NCBI GenBank assembly: GCA_913064945.1
Contig: CAJYAN010000014.1
Location: 16,899-80,898 of the forward strand
Reading direction: 5' to 3'
Origin: an uncultured Gammaproteobacteria bacterium
GTDB taxonomy: Bacteria > Pseudomonadota > Gammaproteobacteria > UBA6429 > Thiohalophilaceae
DNA: 64,000 bases
The notes beneath the pieces were generated by a model. It did not search any database, was not told where the DNA came from, and worked only from the letters and a program-made list of their open reading frames with translations. Position numbers and translations under genes: made by a program. Positions 59,940-64,000 of this stretch are shown in pieces; within the stretch, counting starts at the first letter, position 1, and each line of letters opens with the position of its first letter.

Positions 59940-60688
59940 GCCGCGGTCTCCTCTTCCAGCCAGCCATAACCTTTTTCTTCCAGTTCGAGGGCAAGGTCTT
60001 TGTCACCTGAACGGACGATGCGTCCCGCAGAGAGGACGTGGACAAAATCCGGCTTAATATAATCCAGCAGACGTTGGTAATGGGTGACCAGAATAATAGA
60101 ACGCTCCGGACTACGCAGGGCATTGACGCCTTCCGCGACGATGCGTAAGGCATCAATGTCCAGGCCCGAGTCGGTTTCATCCAGAATGGCCAGGTTGGGT
60201 TCCAGCATGAGCATTTGCAGAATTTCATTGCGTTTCTTTTCGCCGCCGGAAAAACCAGAATTGACATTACGCTTCAGCAGTTTTTCATCCAGCTGCAACA
60301 GGTGCGCCTTTGCGCGGACCTGCTTCATAAAATTGACTGCATCGATGGGCGCTTCACCGCGCGCAATACGGTTGGCATTCATGGCCTCGCGCAGGAAGAC
60401 CATGTTGTTGATGCCCGGTAACTCCACAGGATATTGCATGGCCAGGAAGACACCCTGATGCGCCCGTTCTTCCGGTTCCAGTGCCAGCAGGTCCTCACCC
60501 TTGAACGTTACCGTGCCACCAGTCACTTCATAGCCATCACGTCCGGCGAGGATATGCGCCAGCGTGCTCTTACCCGAACCATTCGGCCCCATGATGGCAT
60601 GGACCTCACCAGGTTTTACTTCCAGGTCGAGTCCGTTGAGAATCGGTTTGTCCTCGACATTGGCTTTTAAGGCTTTGATTGAAAGCAT
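59936..60688 (-). CDS. sufC: SufC, ATPase of Fe-S assembly
   Basis: SufC is the ABC-type ATPase of the SufBC2D scaffold. ATG 60688 behind GAGGAGAACAG gives 250 residues. Walker A GPNGSGKSTLAHILAGRDGYEVTGG, signature FSGGEKKRNEILQML, Walker B LAILDETDSGLDIDALRIVAEGVNAL and H-loop LVTHYQRLL are canonical. It lies between sufB and sufD, 17 bp after the sufB stop. Confidence 0.97.
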   Translation of the reverse strand: MLSIKALKANVEDKPILNGLDLEVKPGEVHAIMGPNGSGKSTLAHILAGRDGYEVTGGTVTFKGEDLLALEPEERAHQGVFLAMQYPVELPGINNMVFLREAMNANRIARGEAPIDAVNFMKQVRAKAHLLQLDEKLLKRNVNSGFSGGEKKRNEILQMLMLEPNLAILDETDSGLDIDALRIVAEGVNALRSPERSIILVTHYQRLLDYIKPDFVHVLSAGRIVRSGDKDLALELEEKGYGWLEEETAA

Positions 60689-60705
60689 CTCTGTTCTCCT
60701 CGACA

Positions 60706-62154
60706 TTATCCCACCGCCCCTTCCAGGGTGATGTTCAGAAGTTTCTGTGCTTCAACAGCAAACTCCATGGGCAGTTCCTTAAAAACTTCCTTGCAGAATC
60801 CATTGACGATCATGGACACCGCCTGCTCTTCAGACAGTCCGCGCTGCCGACAATAAAACATTTGGTCCGCACTGATCTTCGATGTAGTCGCCTCATGTTC
60901 GACCCTGGCCGTCGGGTTGCGTACTTCCATATAGGGAAAGGTGTGCGCCCCGCAGGTATCACTCAACAATAGCGAATCACACTGGGTATGATTGCGGGCG
61001 TCTTCCGCCCGCGGCGTCATGCGTACCAGACCGCGATAGGTGTTCTGCCCGTGACCCGCAGAGATACCCTTGGAGACGATGGTGCTGCGGGTATTTTTAC
61101 CGATGTGAATCATCTTGGTGCCGGTATCGGCCTGCTGCCGACCACGGGTAACGGCCACCGAATAAAATTCACCGATGGAATCATCGCCACGTAAAATACA
61201 GCTCGGGTATTTCCAGGTAATCGCCGAACCCGTTTCCACCTGAGTCCATGAAATACGCGAACGTTGACCGCGACAATCACCACGCTTGGTGACGAAGTTA
61301 TAAATACCGCCGCGTCCCTCAGCATCACCGGGATACCAGTTTTGCACCGTGGAGTATTTAATTGTGGCGTCATCCATGGCGATGAGTTCAACAATCGCGG
61401 CGTGTAACTGGTTTTCATCGCGCATCGGCGCGGTACAGCCTTCCAGATAACTGACGCTACTGCCCGCCTCGGCAATAATCAGGGTGCGTTCAAACTGACC
61501 GGTGTTGGCCGCATTGATCCGAAAATAGGTCGACAGCTCCATCGGACAGCGCACGCCTTCCGGGACGTAGACAAAGGTGCCGTCAGTGAACACGGCCGAA
61601 TTCAGACTGGCAAAATAATTATCCTGATAAGGCACCACCGTGCCGAGATACTTCTGTACCAGTTCCGGATATTCACGAATCGCCTCGGAAATGGCACAGA
61701 AAATTACACCGGCATCGGCCAGCTCTTTTTTAAAGGTAGTGGCTACAGAGACACTATCGAAGACCGCGTCGACGGCCACACCAGCGAGAAACTTTTGTTC
61801 CTCCAGCGGGATCCCCAGTTTGTTATAAGTGTCGATTAACTCCGGGTCGACTTCATCCAGACTTTTCGGGCCGTCACCTTTTTTCTTTGGCGCTGAATAA
61901 TAAGAGATGGCCTGATAATCGATCTTCGGGTAATGCACATGCGCCCACTCGGGCTCCGCCTGTTTCAGCCAGTACTCGTAGGCCTTCAGACGGCGCTCCA
62001 GCATCCACGCGGGTTCTTCCTTTTTGGCGGAGATAAAACGAATGACTTTCTCATCCAGCCCGGGTGGCACCGTGTCACTCTCGATCGACGTCACAAAGCC
62101 GTGCTCGTAACCGGCCTTAACATAGGTATCGATGTTCTGCGTGCTAGATGACAT
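60706..62154 (-). CDS. sufB: SufB, Fe-S scaffold subunit
   Basis: SufB binds sulfur and assembles the cluster. The 482 residues carry [50 protein letters not shown], the conserved Cys of SVSYLEGC, and the C-terminal [49 protein letters not shown]. It heads the operon. No Rrf2-type (IscR/SufR) regulator gene lies upstream in the window. Confidence 0.98.
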   Translation of the reverse strand: MSSSTQNIDTYVKAGYEHGFVTSIESDTVPPGLDEKVIRFISAKKEEPAWMLERRLKAYEYWLKQAEPEWAHVHYPKIDYQAISYYSAPKKKGDGPKSLDEVDPELIDTYNKLGIPLEEQKFLAGVAVDAVFDSVSVATTFKKELADAGVIFCAISEAIREYPELVQKYLGTVVPYQDNYFASLNSAVFTDGTFVYVPEGVRCPMELSTYFRINAANTGQFERTLIIAEAGSSVSYLEGCTAPMRDENQLHAAIVELIAMDDATIKYSTVQNWYPGDAEGRGGIYNFVTKRGDCRGQRSRISWTQVETGSAITWKYPSCILRGDDSIGEFYSVAVTRGRQQADTGTKMIHIGKNTRSTIVSKGISAGHGQNTYRGLVRMTPRAEDARNHTQCDSLLLSDTCGAHTFPYMEVRNPTARVEHEATTSKISADQMFYCRQRGLSEEQAVSMIVNGFCKEVFKELPMEFAVEAQKLLNITLEGAVG

Positions 62155-62444
62155 AGACCATGTCCTTATAGGGTTATACTTGAGTAAAATACTAGGTTAA
62201 TAATATGTACGTGAACGGCACATTTCAACGACATAGTGAGTAAGGTCTCTGTGTAATGAGTTAACTTGTTGATAAACTGGAATTAAATTGCAATGCGCCG
62301 CATGAGTTAGCGCCAACTTACCTATTTAATAGCGACAGTCTGGAGCCAGCCACCGCTGGTTGTTGGACCTGGATCGTCCGCAATTGGCAAAGATACTGGT
62401 TAGTGGCCTGGCGGTCTGCCAGACAGGCGACCGCCGAGGTGAGC
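62155..62444. other. Region upstream of sufB, probable suf promoter area
   Basis: 290 bp between sufB and the small gene at 62445. No gene is supported; a minus-strand 91-codon frame (62318-62593) mostly lies antisense-overlapping the small gene in another frame. The suf promoter should be near 62160-62250, where ATAATA and TAGGTTAATAATATG-like AT-rich sequence occurs, but I cannot fix -35/-10 boxes. Confidence 0.4.
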
Positions 62445-62666
62445 TTAGCGGTGAAGCTCGCTATCGCGATAGTGTGGATCCGTCCAGCAACGAGGCAGGT
62501 CTTCACCCGAGAGAAACACCAGCTCGGTCTTGTTGAACGTGACCGGGTCCTGTTGTTCCTCGCCCTCCTGAAAACGACCCACAACTTCGGCATGGTTCAG
62601 GTTCATTAAATCAAGCAGGTTCGCAACCTCAACCATATGTTCACTCGTTTTCTGTTTAAGTAACAT
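62445..62666 (-). CDS. Unrecognised 73-residue protein
   Basis: ATG 62666 with AAAGGAG ribosome site gives MLLKQKTSEHMVEVANLLDL...; the open frame to 62825 adds a hydrophobic leader that is probably not translated. The protein is acidic, with GRFQEGEEQQDPVTFNKTELVFLSGEDLPRCW and a C-terminal HYRDSELHR. No domain recognised. A small palindrome CTATCGCGATAG lies at its 3' end. It stands between sufB and a broken MOSC gene. Confidence 0.6.
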   Translation of the reverse strand: MLLKQKTSEHMVEVANLLDLMNLNHAEVVGRFQEGEEQQDPVTFNKTELVFLSGEDLPRCWTDPHYRDSELHR

Positions 62667-62841
62667 GGCACTCTCCTTTGTTAAGCTGCGTCGGCAAAAG
62701 AAACTTTGCCTTCCATAATATAATAAGTATAGACCTATCACAGCCACGATGAAGTTCACTCCCGCAGTAAGCATGACAAAACATTCAATAGCACTATTGC
62801 TGTCATGGTTTATAAAAAATGACACGTTTAGAAGAGAAATT

Positions 62842-62871
62842 TTCCCGCCGCGCTGTTAAGCGCGGCGGGAA
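62842..62871 (-). terminator. Strong 12-bp hairpin downstream of the MOSC pseudogene
   Basis: TTCCCGCCGCGC (62842-62853) pairs perfectly with GCGCGGCGGGAA (62860-62871) around a 6-nt loop. On the minus strand it follows the MOSC stop (62908) and is trailed by AAAATTTC, a weak T-tract, so it could be an intrinsic terminator for that gene or a bidirectional one. Confidence 0.6.
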
Positions 62872-62907
62872 TTTACGGAGCATATTGATCAGAAGCAGAC
62901 AAAAGGA

Positions 62908-63462
62908 TTAGTTGATATACACCGCATCACCAACACTGAGGACACCCGCTTGCTGGATACTGCCATAGATGCCCAGGTTTTGATCGGCGTCTTTGACAAT
63001 GGTTCTGAGCATGGACTTATCAAACTCGAGCCCTTCCTGCGCGCGCGTGATGGCACCACAACGAGGTGCCGTGGCAGTACAATCGATCAGTGAATCCGTG
63101 ATCAGCATTTGTTTACCAATCCAGTCCTGTTCCACCAAACCTTCATCACCGCTATTGGTATCGATTACGATATTGGGTCGAAAGCGACGCACGTCCCAGT
63201 CCGCCTACGGCAGCAGCTTTTTCAGGTGCCGCAGTGTTGCCGTGGTGATGATATGAAAAGGTGTCACCAGAAAAAAGGTTCCCGGTACGGTCACAAAATC
63301 CCTGGCCTCCTGCGGTAACTGGCTAAAGTCCGGCAACGGCTCACCCGGTTCGCGCGTGAACGTGGCTTTTAATTCCTCCAGCCAGGTATGATCATCACGC
63401 TTATGGCGTCGATAAAAATCCAGTTCCGCAATGGGTTGCAGCAGTTCCAGTGTCGAACCATG
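62908..63462 (-). pseudogene. MOSC-domain protein, 5'-truncated and with an internal stop
   Basis: The minus strand encodes the C-terminal half of a MOSC protein (molybdenum-cofactor sulfurase C-terminal family, YcbX-like): DWDVRRFRPNIVIDT, GKQMLITDSLIDCTATAPRCGAIT and a final GVLSVGDAVYIN. An in-frame TAG at 63205-63207 splits it; reading upstream of it continues in frame with LRHLKKLLP, DFSQLPQEARDFVTVPGTFFLVTP and GSTLELLQPIAELDFY back to about 63462, where the match ends and AT-rich DNA begins. No proper start remains. Both the stop and the missing N-terminal half show it is dead. Confidence 0.8.
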
Positions 63463-63552
63463 TCTAAATATCTATAAGCATATGATGTATTCAATTTTAG
63501 GAAGAAATTCTATATTGAATAATTTAATGAATGAGTTTTAGGCGATAACGAA

Positions 63553-63951
63553 TTACAAATCAGCAGATGAAGATAATACTTTTTTATATAAATCTATTCC
63601 TTCCTCACAATTTAGGTTATCCATAAATAATTTAACGACTACATCTTTATTAATGCAGTCTAAGACGTCTACCTTTGTTTTTTTATCAAGAATGCATTTT
63701 GCCCATTCTCTATATACTGCCCACGACATTATCAATATTGTTTCATAAAAATCTTCTGTGTCATCATCAACGTCATCTTTTAAATCGTCAATTGGATAAC
63801 TTATATTCTTTTCGTAAAAGAGAAAAAGCTCTTCCTCGTTTGATAAAGGATTTTTTTTCGTGATTTTTTTTAATACGTCCGAGAAAATATCTAGTGTAAT
63901 CTTATAAAGTTTATCGGCATCATATGTAACACTTAGTTCTTCTAATTTCAC
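63553..63951 (-). CDS. AT-rich, acidic protein, possible immunity protein
   Basis: A 132-residue protein from GTG 63951, rich in Asp, Glu and Lys, with the acidic run DDLKDDVDDDTEDFYETI and the Trp pair in MSWAVYREWAKC. No domain is recognised. Its base composition is far more AT-rich than every other gene in the window, as for horizontally gained DNA. It directly follows (5 bp) the 3' end of another gene at 63956-64000. This arrangement and the acidic, small character fit an immunity gene after a polymorphic toxin, but that is inference. Confidence 0.6.
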   Translation of the reverse strand: MKLEELSVTYDADKLYKITLDIFSDVLKKITKKNPLSNEEELFLFYEKNISYPIDDLKDDVDDDTEDFYETILIMSWAVYREWAKCILDKKTKVDVLDCINKDVVVKLFMDNLNCEEGIDLYKKVLSSSADL

Positions 63952-63955
63952 TTTT

Positions 63956-64000
63956 TAATTCCTCAATCGACGACCTTTCGCATCGTATGTGCCGTTCCTT
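63956..64000 (-). CDS. 3' end of an unknown gene running off the window
   Basis: The last codons read RNGTYDAKGRRLRN then TAA (63956-63958) in the minus strand. The frame is open to the window edge. A basic Tyr-Asp-Ala-Lys-Gly C-terminus like this is compatible with the toxin tip of an Rhs, CdiA or similar polymorphic protein. The call rests on only 14 codons. Confidence 0.4.

Overview
The window is a chromosomal segment of a gammaproteobacterium. The evidence is family content and gene order: hisC-hisD-hisG-murA-ibaG-mlaB-D-E-F, then kdsD-kdsC-lptC-lptA-lptB-rpoN-hpf-ptsN-hprK-rapZ, then yhdP-rng-maf-rlmH-rsfS-nadD-proA-holA-lptE-leuS, lnt-corC-ybeY-phoH-miaB and a suf cluster. HPr kinase, a short-form HisG and a sugar-permease-free PTS point away from the enteric bacteria and toward lineages such as the sulfur or methane oxidisers. 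This is inference; no species is named. I saw no rRNA, tRNA or CRISPR array.

Layout. 1-4140 is an accessory block: the start of a type I-F cas1 running off the left edge, two unrecognised small overlapping genes upstream of it, a WYL regulator, a repeat-filled gap, a relic of a hisC 3' end, and a decayed fic gene. 4143-12362 (minus) carries histidine synthesis, murA, ibaG and the Mla lipid-transport ABC genes. 12432-26488 (plus) carries mlaA, a cation antiporter, Kdo and LPS-export genes, sigma-54, and a regulatory PTS (PtsN, HprK, RapZ, EIIA-Man, HPr, EI), then the Mg2+ transporter mgtE. 26485-29838 holds pmbA/tldE and tldD around darP. 28396-44198 (minus) is a long housekeeping run ending at leuS. 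44376-49023 (plus) has a zinc-ribbon protein, a periplasmic solute-binding-like protein and a large GGDEF/EAL protein. 49497-54692 (minus) is lnt to miaB. 54880-62154 (minus) has a secreted protein, an APC permease, a 223-bp tandem repeat and the suf operon. 62445-64000 is a degraded or foreign end: a small unknown gene, a broken MOSC gene, and an AT-rich gene pair resembling a toxin 3' end plus its immunity gene.

How it works together. Much of the window builds and maintains the outer envelope: MurA for peptidoglycan; MlaA plus MlaFEDB for retrograde lipid traffic; KdsD/KdsC, LptC/A/B and LptE for LPS; YhdP for phospholipid transport; Lnt for lipoproteins. Regulatory layers sit beside it: RpoN, HPF, the PTS with HPr kinase and RapZ (known elsewhere to tie envelope precursor supply to regulation), and a c-di-GMP protein. 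Two expected partners are missing from their operons: mlaC and sufS.

The best candidate for something undescribed is the pair of small coupled genes between the WYL regulator and cas1. Next come the hisC relic that brackets the fic pseudogene and the possible toxin-immunity end at 63.5-64.0 kb. None of these is proven as a system from this sequence alone.
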